The notes under the pieces: generated by a model
The model's input: the letters and a program-made list of their open reading frames with translations, nothing else
Database searches by the model: none
Told to the model about the DNA's origin: nothing
Made by a program: the position numbers and the translations under genes
Part shown: one piece after another, positions 43,801 through 53,500 of the stretch
Numbering within the stretch: position 1 is the stretch's first letter
Layout of the letters: each line of letters opens with the position of its first letter
Assembly: GCA_020638995.1 (NCBI GenBank)
Contig: JACKHM010000001.1
Location: 2,108,001 to 2,172,000, forward strand
Reading direction: 5' to 3'
DNA: 64,000 nt
Source: Planctomycetaceae bacterium
Lineage (GTDB): Bacteria; Planctomycetota; Planctomycetia; Pirellulales; Pirellulaceae

Positions 43801-46800
43801 ATAACAACTTGTCGATCAATCCGCGGTTTATCAATTCAGAGAATCGCAACTATCGGCTCGACTTTGGAAGCCCCGTCATCGATGCTGCAAATGGTGCGGT
43901 GGCGCCGACCAATGACAAGTCCGGTTCACCGCGCTTCGACGACCCGCGCAGTGCAAACACAGGAATCATCACTCCCGACAATCATTTCGCGGACATTGGA
44001 GCATTTGAGTTCGTCGAGGGAGCCGATTCGGACCTCGATCTCGTTGTCAGCACGATCTCCGGACCGCCATCCGGTATCGCGGGTGGCATCCTTACCGTTG
44101 CGTGGTCAGGACGAAACATCGGCACTGGCATCGTATCAGGCAGTTGGCGCGATCGAGTGTATCTTTCCTCCGACAAACTCTTATCGCTCGACGACAAGAT
44201 CCTTGGAGATGCGGTGATACAACGGACGCTTGGCACAAACCAAGCGTACGAGTCGTCGTTGGAGTTCATGGCGCCGAACGTATTACCCGGCGACTACTAC
44301 GTGTTGGTGCGGACAAACGCTGACAACTCGGTATTCGAGGGACGGCACTTGGCTAACAACAATCAAGCATCAGACTCCGTGCTGTCGCTTGATTTGCCAA
44401 CGCTTGCTCTTGGCGATGAAGTGATCGGACGACTCGAGCGCAGCGGCGACTCTGTTGCATATCGCTTGAACACATTGGGCGAAGCATCAGTGCGTGTCAG
44501 CTTGGATGGGCCGGATGATGTGGCCAACGAGTTGTATGTTTTGCGGGGTGACGTTCCGACACGCCAACGATTCGACCAACGCAGCATTCGGTTCGATCAA
44601 GCGGATCAAGCAATCACAATCGACAACGCGGACTCCGGCGAGTTTTTTGTACTCGTGCATGGCAGTCGCGTGCCGAACAGCGAGACGTTTGCGCTACGAC
44701 TCGATCCAACGGATTTCGAAGTATCCGAAGTGACACCATCAAAGGCAAACAACGTCGGGCTCGTTACGTTCTCGATCGGTGGCGCTGAATTCACTCCTGA
44801 CGCAAGCGTCGTTTTGAAAGATCAATCGGGAACTGACATCGAAGCGACTTCCGTTCATTTCTTTCAAGCTGATCACTTACAAGCCACATTCGATTTATCG
44901 ACCGCTGCTGTCGGCAGTGCGGACTTGTCTGTCGTACTAACAGGAAATGCAACCGCAACACTAACAGACGCCATCGAGATTACGGAAGGAGGGCGACCAG
45001 GACGACTGGTCGCTGGAGTCGTCGTGCCGAGCCGTGTGCGTCTTGGCAGAGACTTTAACCTCACAGTCGAGTATCACAACGATGGCGACACGGATTTGAT
45101 CGCGCCGATCTTCCGAGTCACGAACACGGGACTTGCACCAATTGGGTTGTCATCCGATGAATTCGATCGAGCCACATCCGTTGAACTAGTCGGCATCAAT
45201 CCCGACGGACCTAGCGGAATTCTTCCTCCGGGAGCCCGCGGCTCGATCACATTGTTCGCAACTGCTTCGTCACAAGGCACCGAGCGTTATACAGCGGAAC
45301 GCTTCGACCCGACGACTGAAATGATCGACTTCGAAGCCTCGGAAGCCGACATGCGGCCTCCAGGACTTGATGATACCACTTGGAACGCTTTGTTCGCGCA
45401 AGTCCAATCGCAGATCGGTGTGTCATGGGACGACTATCGTCAGACGCTGGCCGACAATGTTCCTGTCTTGCCACCTGGATTCGGACTTAACTATTCGGTT
45501 TCTGACCTCTTTCGCTTCGAAGTCGAAGAAGTCCGTGCGGCATTGGGAACTTCCGTATCTGGCCGAGTATTCCTTGAATCACAAGACTTTGCACTGCCGG
45601 ATGCGGAGATTGTTCTCGAAGGCCGCGATTCCGGTCGCTCTTATTCCACAGTTTCACGACGTGACGGCAGCTTCTTATTCTACGAAGTCGAACCGGACAC
45701 TTACGACTTGCGAGTCGCCAACTACGTCATTGGAACGAATGTCAATGTGACTGTTGCTGATGCTGACGTCGACGATGTTACCGTTGTCGCTCGCAATGGA
45801 AACACGATTCAAGGCGTTGTGGTGTTGGCCGAGACCAGCGAACCAGTGGTCGGAGCCGTCGTGACGGCGTTCACTCCCGACGGTCGCTCCTACACTGCGA
45901 CAACACAATTCAACGGAACTTACACGCTGCGCGGTTTGCCAGCGGGCACCTTTGAAGTGTTCACGCGTGACGCGGCGATTGGACAAGGTCGGCGTACGGG
46001 GATCAATCTGGTAGGCACGCGCGAGACGCGCATCGTGGATCTCTCGCTGGAAGATGGAGCGTCGGTATCAGGCCAAGTCACGGACGGTGCATCTACTCCA
46101 ATCGCCGATGCAATGATCATTGCTTACGACGACAAGGGCCTGCCGGTCGGAATAGGCACACACAGCGACGAACAAGGCAACTATGCGATCAGCGCGCTGG
46201 CCGCAGGAACGTACACGATACAAGCCTCTAACTCAGGTGCCGCAACTATACGAACAACGGTCTCAGTCGGTGAAGAGGAACAGAGAACCAACGTCAACTT
46301 TACACTTATCGAGGGTGGTTCTGTTACCGGGACGGTTCGGGCTTCAACCGACACAACCGCCGTGCCGCTTGCGATTGTGATAGCCCGCTCTGGTGACGAA
46401 ACCATCGATGTGACTCAAGCGGACAGTGACGGCAACTTTACCCTGTCGCAACTTCCCACCGGCAGCTTAACGCTGGATGTTTCGGCGTCAGGCTTCGTGA
46501 GTCAATCGCTGGGCGTTACGCTCGCCGCCGGGGAAATGGCGTCAATTGGAAACGTCGATTTAGATGCGGCTGGTTCGATTTCTGCAACCATCACCAGCAA
46601 CATTAGCGCGGTACCGCTGTCGGGATTGATCGTGCGTGTTTGGGACGCCGGCGAAGTCGTGGCGGACGCCATCTCGGACTCGAATGGACAAGTCGCCTTT
46701 ACAGATTTGGAATTCAAGTCGTACGAGCTTGTCATTGGTGAAGCATCTGGGATATCGCGAAGACCTGTGACCTTAACCGAGCGTAGCCCATCGGAAGATT

Positions 46801-49800
46801 TAAGTGTCGGTCTGGATATCATTGGTCAGATTAGTGGCACGGTCTATGATGAGGATGGAACGACACCACTCTCGGACGTGAGCGTCTTATTATCCACCGG
46901 AGCAGCGCAAATTGGTAGGGCTCAAACCGATTCGAGCGGCAACTATACATTTCACTTCGTTGCCGAGGGCACTTTCGACATTCGAGCATTCACACCGGAA
47001 CACATCTTCTCGTCTCAAACTGGACTTGTCGTTACCACCGGTTCACCAACGATTGATGCCGATTTGGTGGCCGGTGGCTCCATGATCGAAGGAACTATTA
47101 GGAGCGCCGCGACTGGTCTGCCTGTTCCTTCCGCACGAATACTTGTCAGCGGAGACGTTACTCCTGAGTTGCATGAAGTCTTAGTTGACGAGAACGGATT
47201 CTATCAGGTCGCTGTGCCGCCTGGCGCACACTTGGAGTTGATCGCGATCGCCGAACCATTTGCATTTGACTTTGCGCAAGTCACTGCAACTGCAACGACG
47301 ACGGTTACGACAGACTTCTCTATGCAGGCAGGTGGTACCGTCACAGGCACGATCACGGATTCTGTCGGCGGTGTAGTCTTGGCCGGGGCAACGGTTTTCT
47401 TGCGACAGAACGGCGGACCGACCAACGGCTTGCAGGTGTTTACTGATGCTTCTGGGCAGTACGAACTACAACGTCTAAAGCCTGGCACCTACGACTTCAT
47501 TGTTATCGCCAACGACAAGCAAACGCACATTCAGCGGGCGATCACAGTCACAGCCAGTTCGCAATCGTTGGACGCCGCGCTAGTTGATTCAACTAGCATG
47601 GTCTTTGGGACAATAACGGATTCTTCAGGCAACGCTGTGGCTGATGCATCGGTCCGTGCCGAAGACGCTGATGGAAATATCATTGACAGTGCTACGACAG
47701 ACGAGTTCGGTGAATTCGAGTTGACGCGACTTCCCGATGGAGACTTCACAATCTTGGCAGAATCTGACGGCAGCGTCGCGGATGGGGTTGATGGTGTTTC
47801 GGTGACGGTGGCCGACAACATTCAAACAGTCGACTTTGTTGTGGCTCCGACCGTGCTTGCAATTACGCCCGATGATCCAGAGACTCCTTCTGGCCAAGGT
47901 GAGGGTGGCATCTTGTCAGCTCTGTTCAGTCGCCGAGAAGCAAAGCGTTTCGAGAACGAGCTAACCTTGCCGCCGCTGCCTCCTGGGCGGAACTGTGTTG
48001 CGTCAATCGAGTCACATCGCGAAGCTGCAGAAAGTGTGCGCATCCGGGAGCTTGCATTTGAGGCTTGGCAAGAAAGCACCGGAGCCGGGAACGACGTTCG
48101 ATCCGCAAACGCCGGGCTCCTTCTCGGACAAACTGGAAAATTAGTAGCGAGTCTCGGGAAAGCTTATCTGCGAATTCAGAAGATGCAGTTCTCTACGATT
48201 AGTAGTGTGGGACTTAATGGGCTGAACGAATATAATGAAGCAAAACGTGCATTCGAAGTGATCAGCAACATCAGGCGGATGGACACGCTAATAAAAACTG
48301 GCACGGAACTTGTCCTTGAGATTCGTAAAGCACAGCTGAATAATGTTCCAGCCGCCAACGCTGGAACATTACTAAAGATTGCAAAGGTCGGCAGACAGTT
48401 AGTCGGCGACACGATCAAAATTGTCGAGTCTGTAAGTGGATCAAAGCTTCCAGGATGGGGCGGACTTAACGATTTTCTTGGGCTAGTAACAGATGGACTG
48501 TCAGTTATCAAAGCCACTTTCGACTTGGCCGTTACTGTTGGCACAGCTCTAGAAGACGCTGATACCGCCACCAAGAATCGTGACATCGCACGAGACCTTT
48601 ACATTCAAGCGAGTGTCGATGCGGACTTTGCCATCGAAGATTATCAGTTCGAGGTAAAACATTGCGCTGATGGCGACCCGATGGTTAACAGTCCCGATGA
48701 TGTTCCGCTGCCGGCTTGGGCGGGCGGAGGCTCTGGCGGCAGTCAGCAAACTCGTGTCGAAAGCTCGTTCGATCCGAATGACAAAATTGGGCCTGCGGCG
48801 TTTGGCGATGGTGGGTTTTTGCAGCCGACGGTGTTCTCTTACATGATCCAGTTCGAGAACGATCCTGAGTTAGGCGCGACATTGCCCGCTCAGGAAGTGT
48901 TTGTGACAGACACGCTTGACGAAGATCTTGATCTTTCAACCGTCGAGTTCGGAACTTTTGGATTCAATAACTTGGAGTTCGATGTTCCGCCTGGGTTGTC
49001 GCATTACGAGACGACGTTGGATTTGCGGCCCGACGGCATCGACTTGTTAGTGCCACTTATATTGACCGTCGACTTTGAAACGCGAGTGCTATCGGCAACT
49101 TTTGGATCGCTCGACCCGCTAACGGGCTTATTGCCCGATGACATTGATGCTGGATTCCTGCCGGTCAATGACAAAGCAATTCACAACGGCGAAGGCTTCT
49201 TCACTTACAACGTTCGATTGAACGATGATCTGCTGTCTGGTACCGAGATCCATAATCAGGCCCAAATCGTTTTCGATGTTAACGAACCGATCCTGACACC
49301 AGAGACACTGCATACTATCGATGTGGGCGAACCTGCGAGCAACGTCGAGGCACTTTCCGAAACCGTGGGCCTAAGCTTCAATGTGTCGTGGTTCGGTAGT
49401 GATGACCCTGGCGGTTCGGGGATTGGGTCATACGACATTTATGTCTCAACCGACGACGGGCCGTTCGTGTTGTGGCTGAACGGGACCAGCGACACGTCAG
49501 CAACCTTCGAAGGCGACGATGGGAAATCTTATGCCTTCTACAGCATGGCAACAGACAATGTCGGTCATGTCGAACAAAAGCTCGCCGCTGCGGAAGCGGT
49601 CACGACCGTCGTCGCTGGTCCGCCCTGGCAGAATCACGCCAACGTGCGGGATGTGAATGGTGATATGACGGTGGCGGCGTTGGACGTGTTGATCATTATC
49701 AACGAGTTGAATGATCCGCGAGTCTCGCTGGCAAACGGCGTCCTGCCTGTGCGAACCGCCGAGCACCTGTACTTCTACGATGTCAGCGGAGACGGGATTA

Positions 49801-50147
49801 TCGCGCCCTTTGACGGATTGCTCATCATCAACTTCCTAAATGATCGTGGGTTCTCCGAAGGCGAGTCGCCCGAAGAGCTACCAATCCTTCCACCCATTAC
49901 ACCCGGCGTGTGGAACATTCAGCAAGACACTGATTCAGGCAACGACGACAACACGAACGAGCTGAACTTTGATGACCCGGCATTTTCGACAGACATCAAC
50001 GCTTACCGCAAGACAAGCGTTGAGGTTCACCAAAATGCTTCCCAGCGTTCCCCGACTGCTCTCGAAATCGAGGGCGACGTGGAGTCAGCTCTCGACTCGC
50101 TCTTAGAACAGCTCGCTGAGGACATCGCCGAGGCATGGGAACGCTAG
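37857..50147 (+). CDS. Giant LEPR-XLL/dockerin secreted protein 1, about 4096 aa
   Basis: Very large planctomycete cell-surface or secreted protein. The ATG at 37857 has GAGG 8 bp before it; the frame opens at 37740. A basic N-terminus leads to the LEPRLLLA motif (32-39), an N-terminal signal typical of such proteins. Order after that (approximate residues): parallel beta-helix repeats of 189 aa (42-1495), SbsA-type Ig-like pair (1500-1730), second beta-helix (1735-2050), CARDB (2057-2178), PPC- and IPT-like parts (2180-2390), nine carboxypeptidase-regulatory-like modules (2563-3328), an unrecognised helical domain (3350-3630), a DPNDK module (3636-3828), an Fn3-like domain and a dockerin with two Ca loops near 3934 and 3975. 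The tail is acidic. It is likely structural or adhesive. Only domains, not function, are visible. Confidence 0.95.
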   Translation: MAIKRKQRKWAARLHRTNLDRRQRRLRLYEQLEPRLLLAVVDWAGDIPDGTVWTSEDVHRLTSDVRVPPGSTLTIDPGTLVQAEVFDGIELLVEGTLIADGTTGSPIVFSSVRDDSGLDGEIGTADDVDTNGSSTGPGRGNWDGVRFAATSSGNVLDYIEVRYAGAGVANAALVVESNLSVTNLTVRESSTTGIHFNASNPTLTGVALKDNSGAAASMDLGSNPAITGVTLTNNGVNALVLEAGELPIDGFWDDPDIPYRLTGDVTVPAGKTLTIGAGQIVAGRHAFGDELLVDGTLIANGTAAAPVIFTSERDSSIAIDIDNGSSAPGRGNWDGVRLSAGSMGNLLDHVEIRHAGAVTAALITAGGLTMRDSVIRESNTFGIRITGSNPAITNITLQNNTFGAASMDLASNPSISGVTLQNNGTNALALDPGELPSDGFWDDPDIPYRLTGDVTVPTGKTLTVGAGQIVAGRAAFGDELHVNGTLIADGTTAAPIIFTSDRDSSIPFNIDNASTGPGRGNWDGVRLNAGSTGNLLDHVEFRYAGNGAAALVTSGALTMSDSAIRESGTSGMRITGSTPAITNITLQNNSHAAISMDLGSNPSIVGVILENNGTNALALDPGELPSDGFWDDPDIPYRLTGDVTVPTGKTLTVGAGQIVAGRHAFGDELLVDGTLIANGTAAAPVIFTSERDSSIAIDIDNGSSAPGRGNWDGVRLSAGSMGNLLDHVEIRHAGAVTAALITAGGLTMRDSVIRESNTFGIRITGSNPAITNITLQNNTFGAASMDLASNPSISGVTLQNNGTNALALDPGELPSDGFWDDPDIPYRLTGDVTVPTGKTLTVGAGQIVAGRAAFGDELHVNGTLIADGTTAAPIIFTSDRDSSIPFNIDNASTGPGRGNWDGVRLNAGSTGNLLDHVEFRYAGNGAAALVTSGALTMSDSAIRESGTSGMRITGSTPAITNITLQNNSHAAISMDLGSNPSIVGVALENNGVNALALDAGELPGDGFWDDPDIPYRLSGDVTVPTGKTLTVGAGQVVAGRHAFGDELLVDGTLIANGTAAAPVIFTSERDGTVPDNIDNTSNSPGRGNWDGVRLNAGSTRNLLDHVEIRYAGANTAALLASGELTMSDSAVRESGTSGMRITGSTPAITNITLQNNSHAAISMDLASNPAISGVTLQNNGKNALTLDSGTIDASTSWNNPGLPYLLTNDVTVASGQRLTIGAGQVVVAQAFADIELIVEGTLHAEGTPSQRIVFTSERDTVDGINFDNSPNSPGRGNWGGIRFDPGSVNNLLSRVEVRFAGANQGAVKVVDATLELEAARIIESGNHAVHVTDRATVDIRNSIIARNSFSAIRADNRSTVSLTNNTLVANNTGVEADGLGTLVSATNNLITNHASSGISRSNRANLDLNFNDVFNRGFNILDYRGLIDLTGTDGNISVDPMYVDFSSNDFHLQPDSPVIDAGTSSGTPQDDFDFNWRVDNPTVDNTGDGPEPFYDLGALEVSDRARQVSHRPVRDVAQIVKRAVFTFRDEMDRSSFTLADDILAATGPVGSFVITGSEWLNDSQLAITFVPQAAAGTYELLLAPTINNLDGLPLDIDVDSQRGEASDDQYAGTWTIVPPRILHHDPSGSVNPTVSQLTLTFDRQMDVSTFDVAEDIISFEGPEGSVVVSGSRWLDERTLALDFAAQDVLGYYELIIGPNIIDIGDNLLDQNQNRIAGEVPSDYYQANFTLADIITVSGAISSDTTWSGIVIVEADVEITGGATLTIAPGTIIKLESLTSLTVESGATLNSNGTAAQPVVVTSVVDDSVGGDTNRDGERTEPFAGDWERIDIAGGTANFNHTTLAYGGGSPSGSWQASASIRTRSDASVTIVNSNIVESFFDGILVQGGLTTITNSVIESTDRGVVAWLSSSEVEVLNSTFYDNRIGLLGHGGTLNVVNSLVIDSIEFGIDNDINPDPTVSFSNIYTPNGSDTRGFPDPIGSDNNLSINPRFINSENRNYRLDFGSPVIDAANGAVAPTNDKSGSPRFDDPRSANTGIITPDNHFADIGAFEFVEGADSDLDLVVSTISGPPSGIAGGILTVAWSGRNIGTGIVSGSWRDRVYLSSDKLLSLDDKILGDAVIQRTLGTNQAYESSLEFMAPNVLPGDYYVLVRTNADNSVFEGRHLANNNQASDSVLSLDLPTLALGDEVIGRLERSGDSVAYRLNTLGEASVRVSLDGPDDVANELYVLRGDVPTRQRFDQRSIRFDQADQAITIDNADSGEFFVLVHGSRVPNSETFALRLDPTDFEVSEVTPSKANNVGLVTFSIGGAEFTPDASVVLKDQSGTDIEATSVHFFQADHLQATFDLSTAAVGSADLSVVLTGNATATLTDAIEITEGGRPGRLVAGVVVPSRVRLGRDFNLTVEYHNDGDTDLIAPIFRVTNTGLAPIGLSSDEFDRATSVELVGINPDGPSGILPPGARGSITLFATASSQGTERYTAERFDPTTEMIDFEASEADMRPPGLDDTTWNALFAQVQSQIGVSWDDYRQTLADNVPVLPPGFGLNYSVSDLFRFEVEEVRAALGTSVSGRVFLESQDFALPDAEIVLEGRDSGRSYSTVSRRDGSFLFYEVEPDTYDLRVANYVIGTNVNVTVADADVDDVTVVARNGNTIQGVVVLAETSEPVVGAVVTAFTPDGRSYTATTQFNGTYTLRGLPAGTFEVFTRDAAIGQGRRTGINLVGTRETRIVDLSLEDGASVSGQVTDGASTPIADAMIIAYDDKGLPVGIGTHSDEQGNYAISALAAGTYTIQASNSGAATIRTTVSVGEEEQRTNVNFTLIEGGSVTGTVRASTDTTAVPLAIVIARSGDETIDVTQADSDGNFTLSQLPTGSLTLDVSASGFVSQSLGVTLAAGEMASIGNVDLDAAGSISATITSNISAVPLSGLIVRVWDAGEVVADAISDSNGQVAFTDLEFKSYELVIGEASGISRRPVTLTERSPSEDLSVGLDIIGQISGTVYDEDGTTPLSDVSVLLSTGAAQIGRAQTDSSGNYTFHFVAEGTFDIRAFTPEHIFSSQTGLVVTTGSPTIDADLVAGGSMIEGTIRSAATGLPVPSARILVSGDVTPELHEVLVDENGFYQVAVPPGAHLELIAIAEPFAFDFAQVTATATTTVTTDFSMQAGGTVTGTITDSVGGVVLAGATVFLRQNGGPTNGLQVFTDASGQYELQRLKPGTYDFIVIANDKQTHIQRAITVTASSQSLDAALVDSTSMVFGTITDSSGNAVADASVRAEDADGNIIDSATTDEFGEFELTRLPDGDFTILAESDGSVADGVDGVSVTVADNIQTVDFVVAPTVLAITPDDPETPSGQGEGGILSALFSRREAKRFENELTLPPLPPGRNCVASIESHREAAESVRIRELAFEAWQESTGAGNDVRSANAGLLLGQTGKLVASLGKAYLRIQKMQFSTISSVGLNGLNEYNEAKRAFEVISNIRRMDTLIKTGTELVLEIRKAQLNNVPAANAGTLLKIAKVGRQLVGDTIKIVESVSGSKLPGWGGLNDFLGLVTDGLSVIKATFDLAVTVGTALEDADTATKNRDIARDLYIQASVDADFAIEDYQFEVKHCADGDPMVNSPDDVPLPAWAGGGSGGSQQTRVESSFDPNDKIGPAAFGDGGFLQPTVFSYMIQFENDPELGATLPAQEVFVTDTLDEDLDLSTVEFGTFGFNNLEFDVPPGLSHYETTLDLRPDGIDLLVPLILTVDFETRVLSATFGSLDPLTGLLPDDIDAGFLPVNDKAIHNGEGFFTYNVRLNDDLLSGTEIHNQAQIVFDVNEPILTPETLHTIDVGEPASNVEALSETVGLSFNVSWFGSDDPGGSGIGSYDIYVSTDDGPFVLWLNGTSDTSATFEGDDGKSYAFYSMATDNVGHVEQKLAAAEAVTTVVAGPPWQNHANVRDVNGDMTVAALDVLIIINELNDPRVSLANGVLPVRTAEHLYFYDVSGDGIIAPFDGLLIINFLNDRGFSEGESPEELPILPPITPGVWNIQQDTDSGNDDNTNELNFDDPAFSTDINAYRKTSVEVHQNASQRSPTALEIEGDVESALDSLLEQLAEDIAEAWER
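38680..39667 (+). repeat. Exact 988-bp direct repeat, copy 1
   Basis: By position-by-position spot checks this block matches 39814-40801 with no difference found, offset 1134 bp. It spans nearly two 567-bp (189-residue) beta-helix units of giant gene 1. The first mismatches lie at 38679 and 39668. Confidence 0.9.
39814..40801 (+). repeat. Exact 988-bp direct repeat, copy 2
   Basis: Second copy of the block at 38680-39667. A 97-bp part of the same unit (39550-39646) recurs exactly a third time at 41251-41347, which is 3 x 567 bp away. The mosaic of units shows repeated recombination in frame. Confidence 0.9.
49431..49888 (+). repeat. 3' module shared with giant gene 2 (offset 10393 bp)
   Basis: 49431-49687 is identical to 59824-60080, and 49758-49888 is identical to 60151-60281, with about a dozen differences between. 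It encodes the end of the Fn3-like domain and the dockerin. Similarity is lower immediately upstream, which gives a sharp boundary. Confidence 0.85.
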
Positions 50148-50511
50148 TCAACGGACACGCTGGCCGGACGATACCGTATCAAGTCGTTCGGTCACTGGCA
50201 GGTTAAAGCGTTCTGTTGGCCGATTATTCACTGTTCACGTCAGCGCAGTTCTCTGCCGCCGATCTCACACCAACTCCATTTAGACCGGATGAAATGCCCG
50301 ATTTTGCTTGTGAAACGCTCGGCTGCGTTTTAGACTGACGGGCGTTGAATGCGAGACTCCAATTCTCGCCCGCTCGTCATGACCGGCGATGCTACATTCG
50401 CGAACTGTATTGATCTGCGGTTCGAGCCGGATGAATTCTAGACTTCGACCCTCGCGTTGCTCTAGACCCATGAACGTCTACCGGCTCGGACCGTCGTTGG
50501 AGGCAACGCAG
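50148..50511 (+). other. Intergenic region between the two giant genes
   Basis: This 364-bp stretch holds a short ORF at 50379-50441 similar to the one before giant gene 1, and the ribosome binding site of giant gene 2 (GGAGG at 50499-50503). I see no clear terminator, promoter or RNA gene in the first 220 bp. Confidence 0.6.
50379..50441 (+). CDS. Possible 20-residue leader peptide upstream of giant gene 2
   Basis: The peptide begins M-T-G-D-A-T-F-A-N-C-I and ends at TAG, 70 bp before the giant gene's ATG. It matches the short ORF before giant gene 1 at M, G, D, A, F, A, N, then Val/Ile, and a shared Arg at position 14. The DNA before both ATGs shares GCTCGTC. No ribosome binding site was found, so translation is uncertain. 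Confidence 0.35.
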   Translation: MTGDATFANCIDLRFEPDEF

Positions 50512-53500
50512 ATGGACAGGAAAAGACGACGCAGGCGGGCGAAACAACGACCGAGGTCTGATCGCCATCGACATCGCCGGTTCGAACAACTCGAACCACG
50601 ACTCTTGCTTGCGGTTGTGGAATGGTCGGGTGACCTCGTGGATGGCACAGTTTGGCGCGGCGATGATGTCCATGTCATCACCGGTGACGTCACGGTGCCA
50701 ACGTCCGCCAAACTCACGATCGAAGCAGGCGCTGTCGTCAAACTCAACAGCAGTAGCCGAGACCTGATCGTCGAGGGCGAACTACAGGCAGTCGGCACCG
50801 AGGCCGCACCGATCGTCTTCACGAGCTATCAAGACGACACGATTGGGGGCGATACCAATGGGGACGGTAACGCAACGGCTCCTGAAGCGGGTGATTGGCG
50901 GCGGATCGAGATACGCGCTGGCGGCACAGCCGAATTGGCACACGCTCAGCTACTGTGGGGCGGCGCTAGTCTCGCCAGCGTCGTTGTCGGAGGTGGATCG
51001 TTGGAACTGTCGAACAGTTCGGTATCTCAGTCGCGGCGGGCGGGTATGCGCATCGACAACAGTAGTCTGATCGTGGCCGACGTTGCAATCACCAACAGCC
51101 AGGGACCTGCGATTACTGCCGATCTCAGTTCGAGTCTGGACATTCGCGCTGTCAGCACGTCCGGTAATGAAATCAATGGCGTGCAGCTTGATTCCGGCAC
51201 GATTCAAGCCGACACGAGTTGGGATGATCCGGATGTTGTGTATTGGCTGGACGGAGACGTTACCGTTGCCGAGGGCATCACGCTAACGGTTGCTGCAGGG
51301 CAGGTCGTGAAACTCGATAGTGGCCTTCATGAATTGGAGGTCGACGGGACTTTACGTCTTGAAGGCACGGAAGCAAATCCGGTGGTCTTCACCAGCGGAA
51401 AGGATGACTCCCGTGGCGGCGAAACGAACGGCGATGGTAGCGAATCGTCCCCGGATCGCGGCGATTGGGGCGGCATCATCCTGCGCGGTCCCAATAACAC
51501 GATTGAACACACCTTGCTAAATTATGGTGGTTTCTCGGGCGGAGCCGTGGTGATCGAAGGTGGCGAGTTGTCGCTCTTGGACAGCACGATTCGCGACTCC
51601 GAAAGGCACGGCCTGCGAATCGAAAACAGCAATCCGACGATCACCAACACGTCATTTCTCGACAGCGACGATGCGGCGATCAGCATGGACTTGATGTCGC
51701 GACCGGAGATCAACGGCTTCAATGCGACGGGTAACAAGTTCAACGGTGCTTTGATCGATGGCGGGACATTGGCGCAGGACAGCCGCTGGAACAATCCAGA
51801 GGTCGTCTATGTGCTGCATGGCGACGTGACAGTCCCCACCGGTATCACGCTCGCCGTTGCCCCAGGCCAAGTCGTGAAAGTGGACAGCGGCCTGAACGAT
51901 TTAATCGTCCAAGGCAACCTGCAGATAACTGGGACCGTGGCAGCTCCGGTTGTGTTTACCGACGTTCGTGACGACACGGCCGGTGGTGATACCAACGGCG
52001 ACGCGGACGCTTCCTCGCCGAGGCCAAACGGCGGGCCAAATATTCGCCTGGAGAGTACCGGCAACTTCATTGACCACTTGGTGATGAGATACGGATTGCA
52101 GGACGGCATGCTGCATCTCGACGGTGGCGGGTCAGTTGTGCAAAACAGCTTGTTCAGCGATGGCGCCGCGAATGCAATCTTCTTGGAAAACCGCGCGACG
52201 CTGGAGATCTCCAACAGCATCATCTATGGCAATACCAGCCAAGACAACGCGGGTATCTACATCAAGAGCGACTCGGTTGCGACGATTGTCAACAATACGC
52301 TTGATGGAAACGAACGCGGTGTTGCGATTCTGGACGCCGAAGCCACTTTGCTCAATAACTTGATTACACACAGCGGAGAAGCGGGAATCTGGGTGCGTGG
52401 CGCGTCGGCCACTGACATTCGTTTCAACGATGTCTACAATCCAACCGCCACGGACGGTGACTACGACGGAGTCTTTAGCCAGACGAACCTGGGCGGCAAC
52501 CTTTCCGAGGATCCTCTGTACATCGATCCTGGTGCGGGCAACTTTGGATTGCAGGCGGGATCTCCTGCGATCGATGCGGGCACCAGCGAGAGCGCACCTG
52601 CGGATGATTTTGCGTTTCGGTGGCGTGTCGATGACGAAGCGGCTGCCAATACAGGTGCCGGCGAATTTCGGTTTTACGATCTCGGTGCTTTGGAGTTCGA
52701 TGGAATTCCCCGCGCCGTCGGTCATCGCCCGACGGGCGAATTGGAGCAGAGCGTCGATCGCGCTGTCTTCGCGTTCCGCGAAGCCATGGATACCAGCGCC
52801 GCCGACCCAGCGACAATGATCCTGAGTGCGTTAGGCCCCAACGGAGCATTTCCGATAACGAACGCTCAATGGCTTGATGGCTACCAGTTGGAACTCGTCT
52901 TCCCACCACAGGCCACGGCTGGCGACTACGAACTGTCATTAAGCCCGGATATTCCCAACGCATCCGGTCAAACACTCGATGTGGATGCCGATGGGGTCCG
53001 AGGCGAGTCATCGGACGATGCGTATCGGGCGACCTGGACGATCCTGCCGCCTCGAATCGTGGGGCACACTCCCGATAGCTTCATCGCCCCGCCGCTGGAC
53101 CGAATCACTTTCCGTTTCGATCGCCCCATGGACACGTCGAGCTTCGATCCAGACGAAGATGTTGTGCGGTTCACTGGACCGGTTGGTGAAGTTCCCGTCA
53201 CCGGCGCGAATTGGACCGACTCGACGACGCTTGAAGTCGTGTTCGACGCACTGAACGTCTACGGTTTCTACGAGATGGTTCTGGCGCCGAGCATTCAGAG
53301 TCAGGGTGGAGACGACTTGGATCAGAATCGCGACGGCGTCGTTGGCGAGGCGCGACGCGATCAGTACTCGGCAACATTCACCTTGGCAAACATCGCGTAT
53401 CTATCGGGCGAAATCACGAGCGATACGACTTGGGACGGCTTGGTGATTGTTGAAGACGACATCTCACTTGCCGAAGGCGTCACCTTGACGATTGCCCCCG

